Origin: Gnetum montanum | Taxonomy: Eukaryota; Streptophyta; Gnetopsida; Gnetales; Gnetaceae | Length of the DNA: 34,461 nucleotides | Assembly: GCA_015680685.1 (NCBI GenBank) | Contig: MNCI01006809.1 | Span: 12,329 to 46,789, forward strand | Direction of reading: 5' to 3' | Shown here: positions 1-10,014 of the stretch, in pieces | Numbering within the stretch: position 1 is the first letter of the stretch | How the letters are laid out: the number at the start of each line of letters is the position of its first letter | Notes under the pieces: generated by a model | Databases searched by the model: none | Told to the model about the DNA's origin: nothing | The model's input: the letters and a program-made list of their open reading frames with translations, nothing else | Program-made: the position numbers and the translations under genes

Positions 1-330
1 TGGCAAAGTTGGCTGAATCTCTTTAAGATAAGTCATTTGTAGTTTACACACAATGCAATCGTTTCATATTTCACAACCGCACACTGCAACAGCACACACA
101 CATACTCACATTAACTATTGAGTCTATTTGGAGGTATCTGGGCCTTGGTGTTGTCAGAGACCAGCAAGCACCTAAAACCTGTTTGAGGACACTCGTTGAT
201 GGTCGCGTCCCAAACGGTCGCCAACACCTACATTCTGATCTACCTTGGTATTTATCTCATCCAAATGAGGAACCATTTGTTAGTAGGTATATTTCATGCT
301 CTCGTGTCTCTGTTTAGGGCTTGAACCTAT
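1..330. other. Unidentified segment with retained CpG
   Basis: This stretch is less AT-rich than its surroundings and keeps several CG dinucleotides around 195-225, where most of the window has lost them. A short minus-strand reading frame crosses about 120-235, but nothing in it is recognisable. It may be a piece of a younger repeat, such as an LTR. I assign no function. Confidence 0.3.
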
Positions 331-970
331 TTTTTGTTATACATCATCTAAAATTGACAAAAATTTAGAACCAATTTTCAAGCAACAATTAACCTAACAC
401 TCTAATACTAGTAATTTTTAAGTAGGGCCACTTCATTCATTTTTAAACCCTTCAATCCCACTAGCTCCAAATATATGAAAGATAATTTAATATGCTAGAA
501 AATGAGAAAACTAGATATCTTTAATTAATATGAAGAAGACTACAACCAATGGTTCCACAATCCACAAATAACACAAATCATTCACACACACTCAAATGAT
601 AGTGTAGAGCAAGAGGCTCTACAACCACACAATGATTGTCCTTAATACAAGGTGCAACTAAATGAGATCTCTTCCACAAACACAGGATTGAGATCCAAAT
701 ACACAACACACACAAGAGACACAAAGGCCAAACATAGATAATTGATCATAGAGATGCATACATACTTAGGTGATCTCATCCCTATGCCTCATGCCACTCT
801 CCATGCCATGAAACATGAAACACACAATAATATTTGTTAAAAATCCAAGAAAAGAACCTTATAAATATTTTCCCATGTTCAACTTGGAGATTCCAAACTA
901 TTTTCATTCTTTTCTCATATTTTTTAGTTGTTTCCAAACATGGAATTTCCAACTTGAAATTTTTCCTAGC
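331..970. other. AT-rich noncoding stretch, nothing recognised
   Basis: The segment is AT-rich with CA-rich patches (for example 575-620 and 700-725). Two short opposing reading frames at 782-1069 mirror each other and look like chance. I see no gene, RNA gene or repeat boundary here. Confidence 0.4.
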
Positions 971-1240
971 TATATGAGACATCTCAAGGATTGGAAAGTT
1001 GTCCTTTACAAACTTCAACATTCAAGAGAAATGTCTCTAGCTTGTGGAAGATGTCTCCTCTTGATGTGAGGTGTCTCACTTGAGACATCTCTACTCTAAG
1101 AGAGACATCCACCCAAAGATGTCTCTTGATAGCATGAGATGTCTCCTCATCTTGTAAGACATCTCCCAATCACTTGGGACATCTTTTATGCATGCCTAGT
1201 TCTTAGCAAAGATGTCTCTTTGATCTCCTAGATGTCTTCC
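971..1240. repeat. Cluster of GAGA-CA/TG-TCTC dyad motifs
   Basis: About a dozen copies of a short dyad, GAGACATCTC or its complement-like form GAGATGTCTC and close variants, lie within 270 bases, for example at 976-985, 1049-1058, 1082-1091, 1136-1145, 1156-1165, 1211-1220 and 1231-1240. Spacing is irregular, so this is not a simple tandem array. The motif contains two inverted GAGA/TCTC arms around CA or TG. A second cluster lies at 33139-33275, so this is probably part of a dispersed repeat, possibly an LTR regulatory region. Function is unknown. Confidence 0.6.
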
Positions 1241-1304
1241 TAGCATTCAAAACCTACAAAAATCACTTTTAGAATTAAAAAAGAGAATTGGAAGATGTAT
1301 CCCT

Positions 1305-1800
1305 ATTCTATATATCATTCATCAAGGCTATAAATGTTGTGGCTGCATTTATTTATCCAAATGACATTACTATGAATTCATACAACCCGTACCTTGTTCT
1401 GAATGCATTTTTCTTATTATCTTTCTCCTTAATTCTTATTTGGTAGTAACAAAATCTTAAATCAAATTTAGAAAAGTAATATACTCATGTAAGTTGGTGA
1501 AATAGGTCATTGATTCTAGGTAAGGAATAGGTATTTTTTTTTACCTTATTTAATGCCCTATAGTTAATGCAAAATCTTAAGGTACCATGGTTCTTCTTAA
1601 TGAATAATACTGGTGCATGGAAAGGTCAAACACTAGGATGTATCTTACCATCTTCCAACAATTATTCTAGTTAAACGTTTATTTCTCTAAGTTCTAAGGT
1701 AGAAAAATTTTAAGAGACTTTCAATACTAGTTTTGTTCTTAGAAAGATATCAATTGCATGTTCTATGGTTCTTTTGGATGGTAATTCCCTAGTTTTATCA
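1305..1800 (-). pseudogene. Chromovirus-like reverse transcriptase, N-terminal half
   Basis: Reverse transcriptase copies element RNA into DNA. Going down the minus strand from 1800, translation gives LPSKRTIEHAID, the usual lead-in of chromovirus RT. Next come a STLELREIN-like segment, [56 protein letters not shown] and [16 protein letters not shown]. These line up with the family pattern of APVLFVKKKDG, CIDYRALN, PLPRIDDL, DLRSGYHQIRI and FRTRYGHYEFLVMPFG. Several stops interrupt it. The sequence loses similarity right after the alanine- and threonine-rich segment following the FG motif, so the catalytic aspartates of the palm are absent. It cannot encode an active enzyme. Confidence 0.8.
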
Positions 1801-1913
1801 AATATCAAATTTTCATATTCTTGAGTTCTTTTGGAAGTTCAATGTTTATAGGTTTTTGAGGTTGAGTTACTTATACCATGAACATAGTAGCATTTTTTAA
1901 TTAGTATTTTGAT

Positions 1914-2290
1914 TTATTTGATGATTATGGTGTGGAATTTTTTTATTGTTAGTACCCCACTTAGAACAAAATTTTCAAAATGGGCAATACCATTAAATTT
2001 TTTAGGAAATGACATTCCTAAAGTTGCATCTACATCCTTTAATTCAAATTTTAAAAGTTCACTAGAAAAAGCAAATACTTGAAGGAAAAAGTTGATTTGA
2101 CCATACTTGGTATCCATACTCATGGTCATTTCATTTGCAAGTTCAACAAATTTTTTCAAAGGCAATATTAGGTTTAGTGTTTTTAACTAAATTTGGTGAA
2201 ATGAAATTATCACTTGCACTACTATTAATTAAGAACTTAACTTTCTAATACTTAATTAACCCTATAAAAATAAGTAAAGGGAATTAAAAT
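1914..2290 (-). pseudogene. Chromovirus-like aspartic protease remnant
   Basis: Retroviral-type aspartic protease cuts the Gag-Pol polyprotein. The minus strand near 2220-2245 reads LINSSASDNFIS, which fits the family pattern LIDSGASHNFIS, so the catalytic Asp has become Asn and the Gly Ser. An open stretch from 2165 to 1914 follows, containing LKDVDATLGM and KKFNGIAHFENF, like the C-terminal part of such proteases (LPL-x-D-x-VLGM-x-FL). The fold is recognisable but the active site is gone. It lies directly upstream of the RT remnant, as expected in a PR-RT order. Confidence 0.7.
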
Positions 2291-2409
2291 TTCCTCAAAC
2301 CTAACTTGGCCAATGTTGAAATTGTTTCTAGTACATCCATTGTAGTTGCTTGACCATTTAACTTTTTCATAGCGATATTAGACTTCTAGTTTCTAGGTGG
2401 GTTTCTTTG

Positions 2410-2480
2410 AATTCTAGATTTTTTTTTGGATAGTCTCGCTTGAAGTAGTATTCACCACAATTAAAACAGCTAATTTGATT
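2410..2480 (-). pseudogene. Gag nucleocapsid zinc knuckle, damaged
   Basis: On the minus strand the translation CFNCGEYYFKRDYP is clear. The nucleocapsid CCHC knuckle normally reads C-x2-C-x4-H-x4-C, with CFNCGEKGHFKRDC as a typical form. Here the first two cysteines are kept, one residue is missing, and the His and last Cys have become other residues (Tyr at the end). The knuckle would bind element RNA in an intact Gag. It sits between the Gag core and the protease, as expected. Confidence 0.7.
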
Positions 2481-2639
2481 ATTATTAGTTGGTATCTCTT
2501 CTACAGTTTCTTTCCATAATATTGTAGTTCTCACCTAATTTAACTCTTCATAATTCTTGGAAATTTTGTAGATCCTATCTATCATCTGTGAGTTTTGGAG
2601 ACATGTCTAAGGGAATAATTAGATTAATAGTCTACCAAT

Positions 2640-2990
2640 GAATTTAGAGAACAATTTTTTTATCCCAATGGCTTACATACCTTGATAGATCACAAAACTC
2701 CCTGTAGTAATTCTCTACTAATTATTAATCAAATTTCAATGAGTTGAACTATATTTTACATCTCCAAAGAAAGGAATCTAGCATAAATTTTTGCTCAAAA
2801 TCTTGGCAAATTCTATGATTATTTGTAATTAATCCTTGAGCATTCAGATCATTCCATCATGTCATAGCAAGTCCCCTAGATAGAAAGAGATAAATTCAAC
2901 AATTTGAAGTAGTTCTTCATGATGGTGACTCAATCTTTTTCTTTAGATTTAGATCCTAGGGATCTATCATTATGGTTGAGTTTTATCTTC
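2640..2990 (-). pseudogene. Chromovirus-like Gag core remnant
   Basis: The minus-strand frame contains a WNDLN motif (family WW-x2-L), then RICQDFEQKFM (the usual I-x-SW-x2-F-x3-F helix), and further on YYREFCDLSRYV (family V-x-EY-x3-F-x2-L). This is the capsid-like retrotransposon Gag domain. Stops and at least one frameshift break it. The N-terminal end fades out beyond about 2990. Confidence 0.6.
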
Positions 2991-4560
2991 TTATCATGAA
3001 ATTAGGTTAATGATTCTCTATTTGGGATTGGTGAATTCCAATAATTCTCTTCCTCTAGCCTTGATGTTATTCCTTGAAATGGGCTTTCATTCCTTTGATG
3101 ACTAATTGATGGGGATTGGTGTTCATAATAATCTCAGGGTGGATGTTGATTTTGGTTATGAAGTTAGATTAAATGGTCTATCAAATGTTTGATGGTATTT
3201 GCAAACGAATGCATCTTTCCTTAGACTTTAAATAATTTTTCTTTTAAGTTATTAGATAAATTTCTAATCTCATCTAACATATCTTACATATGCTTTATGA
3301 ATCCTTGATTTACTTCATTGAGATATGGTTGAATTCCTAGGATCTCATTTATTTATTACTCAAGAGCATTCATTCCATCCTTGATGCATAAATCCATTAT
3401 TTTTGAATGCACTCTTTGGAATTTGGACATTGGAAACAAGACAAGGCAAGGTAGCTACCCCAATGGCTCCTTTTTATTAGAACCATAGATGGTTATGTTG
3501 TTTCCTAAAAAAGTTGGAACTATAAGCAACTAATTTTTTCCATCTAATTCACTAAAATCCTTATCTTAATTAGGTTTATAAGGTCATAATTTGATAAAAA
3601 AACATTGTCTTGTTATAAAAATCCATCTCAAATTTGATGTTTAAGCCCAAATAAAGGTTTCATAGTCTTTGAAATGAACTTTGGTATTGGTTCAAAAATA
3701 TTGTTTTAGGATTTTATATGCTAAATTTGACTATACCATTGCATCTAGAAGGTCGAAATCTTCTAGAAACAACTCTTCATTCATTGAAAAAGGTTTCTAG
3801 AATCAAAAGTTATGGTTCCTTTACATTTTTCAAAAATTGTGCAAATATCAAGACTTCCCAAGAGTCACTCATCCTAATACTATACTAGCCCATGCATGCC
3901 TAATTATGGAATTTTTATTTTTGGTGCCAGAATCTTGCTAATTCGATGAGTTGATGAAATTTGATGATGACCTGTAATTGAAATTTTTTATTTTTACTTT
4001 TAACAAATTCAAACTAAAAATTTTTCATTAGCTGAAAATTTTAATTTTTTATTTAGTAGAAAGAATTTTATCTATTAGTAGATGGACTTTATTCCATCTT
4101 GGTTGTTGACTAGTAGAAACTAATGGTCATTTCAGCTATCAGCTAGTAGGGACTAACCATCATTTTGATACCCACAAACACTAAAATGGTAGTCATGGTA
4201 GCAAGGATGGTGGAGCATAGGGCACAAATGATGGCATGATCGATGAGCCAGAGTGTGCAATAGAGGAGGATGAAATAGCAATGGCATGATGGAATGGGTG
4301 GAACCTGATGGGAGGATGGAGTTTGTGGTGCAATTTGTTGTTGCCTATGCTACATGTCCTTTGTTTTTGCTTTGTGACCCTATGCTATGGCTAAAATAAC
4401 CTAGCCTCACAGTAGCATGGATGAACCGTAGGGTCCAAGTATGATGTAGCATGGTTGGGTTGGCACTATGTGGTTGTTGCTAGGATGAAATTTTAAATTT
4501 TATTATATTACTAAATTTAATTCAATAAATTTTAATAAAATATACTTACCTTTTATTTGC
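2991..4560. other. No gene recognised; probable upstream part of minus-strand element
   Basis: This is AT-rich sequence with no sustained reading frame. The part up to about 3900 may be the N-terminal Gag and leader of the minus-strand Ty3/gypsy fragment, judged only by position. A CCA/TGG-rich patch at 4190-4470 is more GC-rich but shows no recognisable protein. No LTR ends, target-site duplication or tRNA-complementary primer site could be fixed. Confidence 0.35.
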
Positions 4561-4564
4561 ATAA

Positions 4565-4840
4565 CTTGGATGTTAACTAAGTGGTTAGCTAGCCAAGGTT
4601 TAAAAAATTGAATTATCAACTTAGAGGTCATGTGTTTGAATCTAAGTTCTAAATTTAAATTTTTTTTAATTTGAATTTTTTAAATTAAAATAATTGGCAT
4701 GCTTACCAAAAAATACTAGTATCTTGCAAACCATGTATCTAATTAAGGTGAAATTAGTACCATTGGAATAATGTCATAGAGTACTATGTGTTGAGCTTTA
4801 GATATATTAGTTGTTCTAAACTTGAAAATTTTGAAATTAT
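4565..4840 (+). repeat. tRNA-derived SINE-like repeat, copy A
   Basis: A tRNA-like head begins with TAACTAAGTGG at 4574-4584, close to the RNA polymerase III box A consensus. It continues with TGTTTGAATCT at 4633-4643, an 8 of 11 match to box B (GGTTCGAATCC). The spacing between boxes, about 50 bases, is right for a tRNA-type promoter. The body downstream (4690-4800) is clearly similar to the sequence behind a second such head at 26212. SINEs are non-autonomous and depend on LINE enzymes. No target-site duplication or clean 3' tail was defined. Confidence 0.5.
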
Positions 4841-5389
4841 AAAAAGTTCATGTACAGTTAATTAAAATTAAATAATTAATTTCTCAATTAACTAAAATTT
4901 TTAGATTTTATACTACCCCATATTTTTTGTTTGGTAGTGATTAATGACTAATAAACTATGCATTTGATCCTCAACTCAGATCTAACTACTATCAATTACT
5001 CCTATAAATGGGTGAGATGTGCTAGTCATTCCACACTTAGTTACAAGGTAAGATTGAAGCATGGAAAGAGATATATTTTATTTGTGAGAAGGTTGAAGAC
5101 ATGGATTCTTCTAAGCAACCCACTCAGCCTTTCTCAACCTTGACAAGTAAAGAGATAGGAATCCTAAAGCTTGAAATTAGTTTGCATCAAATAGAGGCTA
5201 CTATTTTGATTTGATCTTTAGTATAGGCTATAGCGTATGAGTTTTTGGAAACTTATAAAATATTTGATTTATTATTTTTCTTTCATTTAAGCCTTCTTTT
5301 TTCCAAAACCTATAATTATATGGTGTAATGCATATAATAACTAGTGTAGTAACAATTCCAAGTTGATTTTTGAGAATGTCAGGGTTACT
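4841..5389. other. AT-rich stretch, nothing recognised
   Basis: There are scattered short reading frames only. One of 61 codons at 4958-5143 has no recognisable motif. It lies between a SINE-like repeat and a fossil gene, so part of it could be the 5' flank or a first exon of that gene, but nothing shows this. Confidence 0.35.
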
Positions 5390-5854
5390 TAAGAAATTAT
5401 AAGGGATGTTTTAGGTTTCTGTCCTATAGAGGATGCTCTTATACCTACTCCAAAATCCTATGAGTTTCGTGTTTTTTGTATTAAATGGATTTTTGATTAT
5501 GTAAAGATATTCAATGTTTTGCATAAGGGTTTTGAGAAGAAGAACTTTGATATTCAGATGGAATTCTATATTTATCTATTTTTTGAAACAAGGTGTTATG
5601 TTAACCTTGTATCTACTAGGTATATTCTTATTCAATTTTCTTATTGGATGATGCCAAAAATAGTAGAGTATATGATTGTTTATATTTCTATTTTACATAG
5701 CTATTTACTTTTACAGAATTTTTGGTTGGTACAATCAAGACATGTGAAACCAAATCCTTCTTGTGGTTACTCCTAGGGTTGGTGCTAGTGAAAGAAGTTC
5801 AAGGAAAGATAAAGTGATTAAGCCAGTTTCAAATGTATTTTCTTGCTATTTCAA

Positions 5855-5872
5855 AATAATAATAATAATAAT
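5855..5872. repeat. (AAT)6 microsatellite
   Basis: Six uninterrupted AAT units sit at the end of the first coding-like block of the fossil gene, probably in an intron. Confidence 0.9.
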
Positions 5873-6569
5873 GTCTTATTTTTTGATATTTACCTCTTTT
5901 TTTAATAGCCTTATATTTTTGTTTGATTAGAAGTTATGCATAAATGATCAATGTTCTAGTGGGGTTAACAAAGAAAAATAACTATGGTAAATTCTATCTA
6001 TTGATTAAGCTTTTTACTTTCTTTTTCATGCTACCTTTGAGATAGAAAAGAAAGAGCTAGGATCCATTGCTCATCCTAACTAGATAAGACTACTACTCCA
6101 TTGCTCTAGTTTCCAAGCTCTCCCAAGCTAGTATCTCCATGGAGCACTCCTATCAAAACTTCTCCTTTAATTGGTGCTTCTCATAATGTACTAGCAACTC
6201 CTTCCTCAAGTCTAGTATCCATCACTATGTTACCATTAGTTTCCATCAAGGGTTCTTCGTACTCCTTGCATAGTTGATTACTAACAATAAAAATTAGGTT
6301 CTTTTCTTTCACTTTCATAATAATCAAATCACTAAGAATACTCCAAGTTTCATTTGGGAGGAGTTATTTCATTTAAGGAAGTCTCAATCATAGAACTTCT
6401 AGAGTGATAGTTTAGTGGTATCTCTAAATTTCATTCGATTGTAGAGAATTCTCTAGAGGTGATAAAATTTTTTGAGAAAATCTTAGGAGAGTTAAAGAGT
6501 TTGTCTTATTTAGCATACTACTTTTTAAACTATGAATGACTACTATAGATGGAAAATAAACACCTTCAT

Positions 6570-6669
6570 GTAAGAATTGAATTTATCTTTTTATTCATAT
6601 TTTCCTTTTATTACACTTTTCCTTACCCTTTCTTATCTTCCATATTTTTGGTTTCTTTTTTGTGTGTAG
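6570..6669 (+). other. Probable intact 100-bp intron in fossil gene
   Basis: The donor reads CAT/GTAAGA at 6567-6575. The acceptor is TTTTTTGTGTGTAG/AGG, ending at 6669. The interior is strongly pyrimidine-rich, and the reading frame on both sides is the same (phase 0). These are standard plant splice signals. The intron is seen only by signal and frame, not by transcript evidence. Confidence 0.55.
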
Positions 6670-7036
6670 AGGAAAGAGAAAAAATAGAAGCAAGAAATTA
6701 CTCAACATGACATCTACGCTAAGTTATTGCAAAAAATGTTAGTGAAGACTAAACATGTCAAAGAGGCTATAAAGAATGCTACTTGATACATACATCAGCT
6801 TGGTGATGGATTAGCAGCTTGTCATGATTTGCTTTGGAAGGATGATGCTATTATGGAGGACTGCAAGGCTTGGGAAAAGATGAGTAAAGATCTAATTTGG
6901 TTATTTGGGCTAGAATTTTAAACATATCCTTATCCCATGTTGTCTTTTCATCTTGATTCCCTTTTCTTCCTTGTTCCATTCTTCACTATTATTATTACCA
7001 TACTTCTTTCTACTGATGTACTTGGTTTTCAAACTT

Positions 7037-7042
7037 AATAAA
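7037..7042 (+). terminator. Poly(A) signal AATAAA
   Basis: A canonical AATAAA lies about 115 bases past the last stop of the fossil gene, inside a T-rich 3' flank. The position suits a 3' UTR, but the hexamer is common by chance in AT-rich DNA. Confidence 0.35.
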
Positions 7043-7307
7043 ACATGGGCTATTACATCTCACTTGATTCCACTTCTAGTTCCTATATTGTGATTCTCTC
7101 TAATAGAAAATATGACATCTCATTCTCACAGGTGATGGATAAATGATGTTTCAGTGTTGATAACTTAAATAATATGCTTCAAATAAATAATGACATTGTG
7201 AATTAATGAGAAAAGAAGAAACTAACTTTATTGATAGTGATAATCTTGGGAACAATGTTTATGGGGACCCCTATGGGTGCCTTCCTATGATACTAAGCTT
7301 TCTTAGG
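7043..7307. other. Spacer, nothing recognised
   Basis: AT-rich sequence between the fossil gene and a dispersed repeat. I see no feature. Confidence 0.4.
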
Positions 7308-7483
7308 AGCAATCCAACACTACCACCATGGTTAGGCCAAAAGACCAAAGGGGTGATCAATCCTTTCTTGTTCCACTTCACCTAGCTCTTATTACTTACC
7401 TTTGTTACCTTCGTAACTCCATGTTGGCATGACTTCTAATTCCCTAGTATAAATGTTATAGGTCAAACTTTGAAAGAATACTA
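7308..7483 (+). repeat. Dispersed repeat, copy 1 (pair at 27415)
   Basis: This segment matches 27415-27597 on the same strand. Shared landmarks, in order, are AATCCAACA, CCACCAT-GTTAG, CTACTTCACC-like text, GTAACTCCATG, GTATAAAT and TAGGTCAAAC. It contains a TATA-like GTATAAAT near its 3' side, so it could be a piece of an LTR. No element boundaries were found. Confidence 0.55.
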
Positions 7484-8580
7484 CAAATGATTATAACTTC
7501 TTTTAATGAGGCATCCCTTCATCCAAAGTTAATTACATTATTTAACATATAATAACTCCACTTTCAAATTAGGAACAAGACATTATACATTGTCTTAGAT
7601 AGTATGTAATTTGTAAGATACATAGTATTAAACATATACTTACAACTAATTTAAATATGTGCAATTCAAAGGTGAATTATTTATGAATTATAAAATATTA
7701 AATATAAACTTAACCATGCACAAGATAATAAATAAAAGCATAAGGAGCCAAATTATTTTCCAAACTTAAATCAAACTGGATAGGTATCACTACAAAATGT
7801 ATGCTTCATTATGCTTTGCATGGTTTAAATCATCAAGAGACAACTATCTATAATAAAACAAGTATCCATATTCATCATTCAAAAGGATATACATCAAGTG
7901 CATCAAAACAAAAGTGGACACAAAGAAATGAAAAGAATAAGATAAGTTCAACTAGAAGGAGCTAAGTTGGAGGGATCTATCCTCCTATATGCTTCTCCTT
8001 TGATAGCCTACTACATAGCCACTGTAGTGTTGGAGTTTATAAAATCATATTTAGTAACATGTTTCCTAGGTTGATCATCCCTCTTAACTATACTAGATAG
8101 TCTTGCCTCCTCTTCACATAAAGGTGAAGGTGTGCCAATGGAAACCAATAGAGGATTTAGAATATTTTTCATCTTACCTGTAAAAACAAAACTTCCATAA
8201 GACTTTTAATTTCTCAAATGAATAAATGGTTTGGGTCTTTAGGTTTGAGGCTTGATAAGTATGCCTTCTCTCTAGGAGATCAAAGTGTTAATGCAAATAT
8301 CCTACAATTACCTCTATGTGTGCAATAAGAGCATCAATGTGTGTAGTCATTTGAGCTTCTGTGACTTCTAGATAAGCAAAAAAATTAGTATCATTTTCAT
8401 GCTATTTTTTTATTTGAGGGTGTACTCAGAGTGCATGTTGTATAGAACACTATGCATAATGCTCTTGTCATGTAGCCTTCCCATCATTCCATTGAACACA
8501 ATGATTAGGAATCTAGAGTATATCATCAAATTATATCCAATGAACACATTGGGTATAGAATGCGTAACTCAAGTGAGAAA
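7484..8580. other. AT-rich stretch, nothing recognised
   Basis: There is no sustained reading frame on either strand and no repeat that I could define. A short frame at 8399-8671 has no motif and overlaps the minus-strand relic that follows. Confidence 0.35.
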
Positions 8581-8581
8581 A

Positions 8582-9375
8582 CTAGTCCTTTCCAAATACT
8601 ATCACCTTCTTCACATCCACATCCAAAGGCAGAATGTGCCAAAATCTAAAGAGGGTAGATATAGTAGCTGAAAATATGATAGTTGCTACATCTCGTGCTA
8701 TGTATTCCATCCCTTTTAAGATGATGCATGGATAGCTTAGGTTGTAGTCTTCCTCCAAATCTAGTGGCATCATCATTTCCAATGACATACGAGTGTGATG
8801 TGTTAGTGCCAAAACATTATTTTTGTATTTTCCTCACAAGAATTCTTCACTGTGGGAATAGTTTCTTATAGGGTCAACTAGTCTCATCTATTTCAACTTC
8901 AAACACTTGGTTAATTAGATATGTCTTCTGCTCTAAGGTAGTTGCAACAAAAAACTCTCTTCTATGTCCAATCAATATGTCTAGTACATGTGCCAATGTC
9001 TAATCATTGAGACTGAAGGCAGAATCTTTAATCTAGATGGTCCACCTATGTACATCTACTTTACGGTGGATAGCATAGAATCCTCATTAATACTACTCAA
9101 AATTCAACATCTCCTATGATGATAATTCAAGATGTCTCTACACTAACTTGTGGACCATTTTTAGCTAGACAATTTGGAACAATGGTACGATGTCCTTGGG
9201 ACACCACAAGGGAGCTATTTGAAGCTTCAACTACTACCTTCATCTCTCATTTTGTGATGTCAACTCATCCAACCTATGTTCCTCTTCTCATGCTCTTTCT
9301 TTGGCATGAGCTAGGGGAGTTAAACTATGCTAAGGTTGAGCCCACTATTTCCTCCTCTCCCCTTGCTCTTGCATC
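8582..9375 (-). pseudogene. Unrecognised coding relic, minus strand
   Basis: From about 9060 down to 8820 the minus strand reads as a long, protein-like frame interrupted by five stops, with segments such as TLAHVLDILIGHRREFFV and QKTYLINQVFEVEIDETS. A second frame then stays open for 76 codons (8812-8582), with EEDYNLSYPCIILKG and DVDVKKVIVFGKD. Farther upstream (9375-9115) a related-looking frame is broken by four stops. Composition and order suggest one decayed gene with frameshifts. I recognise no family and no catalytic motif. It could be gag-like or host-derived. Confidence 0.35.
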
Positions 9376-9379
9376 CTAA

Positions 9380-9998
9380 TGGATCACCTTGTGGAATGGT
9401 CATAAGAAATACCCCTTTGGTTCAAAATGAGATGAATCAATTAGTACAAAAGAATATAAAGTATATCCAAATAACCTAGAATTTATTTTAGTCACTGTTG
9501 TATAAATACTTGTATGATGAATGCTACTTTTATGCATGGAGGATGTGAGTTGTAATCTCATTTATTTGAATTTAATATGTTAATGATATGAATTCATAAT
9601 ATTGTACCATTTTACCAAGGGCTTTATCTTGTACTTAATGTTTACTTGTATTTTATTTTGCTTTTATAATTACTTACTATGATCACTTAATGTTTATTAT
9701 AATTTTACTACATAATTTATCAAATAAAATGATCATTTCTAGTTTAGGCTCCATATGAATAGAATTCAAAGTTTTTATATATCAATCTAAAGACACAAGG
9801 AATCCATTATATATTCGATAAAGTTAAATGATACTAAATCATTGAACAACAAGTCTATATTTTTAAAATCTCTATCCTTGTTGATATAATTCATTTGATT
9901 GAATAAAGTTATTAGCACCTTTAATCATTTTCAGGTCTAATTCTCTCTAATTATAATGGTTGCTTAAAAAATGTTGGTTAAGAAAATTTGAGAATATC
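9380..9998. other. AT-rich flank of the LTR element
   Basis: No gene is seen. This is the insertion-site DNA on the left of the large LTR retrotransposon, which begins at 10004. Confidence 0.5.
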
Positions 9999-10003
9999 AT
10001 TAG
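9999..10003 (+). repeat. Target-site duplication, left copy (ATTAG)
   Basis: ATTAG immediately precedes the TG that opens the left LTR and recurs right after the CA that closes the right LTR (19277-19281). A 5-bp duplication is the normal footprint of Ty3/gypsy integrase. Confidence 0.9.
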
Positions 10004-10014
10004 TGATGAGCCAT

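Larger units (their letters stand above)
1305..2990 (-). mobile_element. Degenerate chromovirus-like Ty3/gypsy gag-pol fragment
   Basis: Read on the minus strand, this region gives Gag, zinc knuckle, protease and the first half of reverse transcriptase in that order. The motifs, described in separate entries, match the chromovirus type of Ty3/gypsy element. The frames are broken by many stops and shifts. The element ends abruptly inside RT near 1305, before the catalytic YxDD box, so RNase H and integrase are missing. No LTR or clear primer-binding site was found on its upstream side (2990-4560). It has the opposite orientation to, and a different lineage from, the large element at 10004-19276. 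Confidence 0.75.
5390..6921 (+). pseudogene. Fossil spliced gene of unknown function
   Basis: Three coding-like blocks lie in order on this strand. Block one (5402-5776) is 125 codons without a stop and includes QMEFYIYLFFETRCY, with coding-like text continuing past the stop to about 5850. A Ser/Thr/Pro-rich open stretch of about 50 codons follows at 6150-6270. Block two (about 6408-6569) contains FEKILGELKSLSYLAYYF. It runs in frame through a 100-bp intron into block three (6670-6921), which contains HQLGDGLAACHDLLW and ends with TAA. A poly(A) signal, AATAAA, lies at 7037. Several stops (for example near 5774, 6686 and 6785) show it is dead. I do not recognise the protein. It could be a host gene relic or a gene carried by a transposon. 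The exact 5' end and the other introns are unclear. Confidence 0.5.

Noticed and set aside
782-1169. Short frames on both strands as genes
   Set aside because: They overlap each other, have no motif, and coincide with the repeated dyad cluster, so they look like shadows of repeat sequence.
3915-3935. Primer-binding site of the minus-strand element (CTGGCACCAAAA on the minus strand)
   Set aside because: It does not match the initiator tRNA-Met complement expected for chromoviruses, and no LTR end is next to it.
4574-4650. Intact tRNA gene
   Set aside because: Box A and box B are recognisable, but the acceptor stem does not close and the same head is attached to a repeated body, so a SINE fits better.
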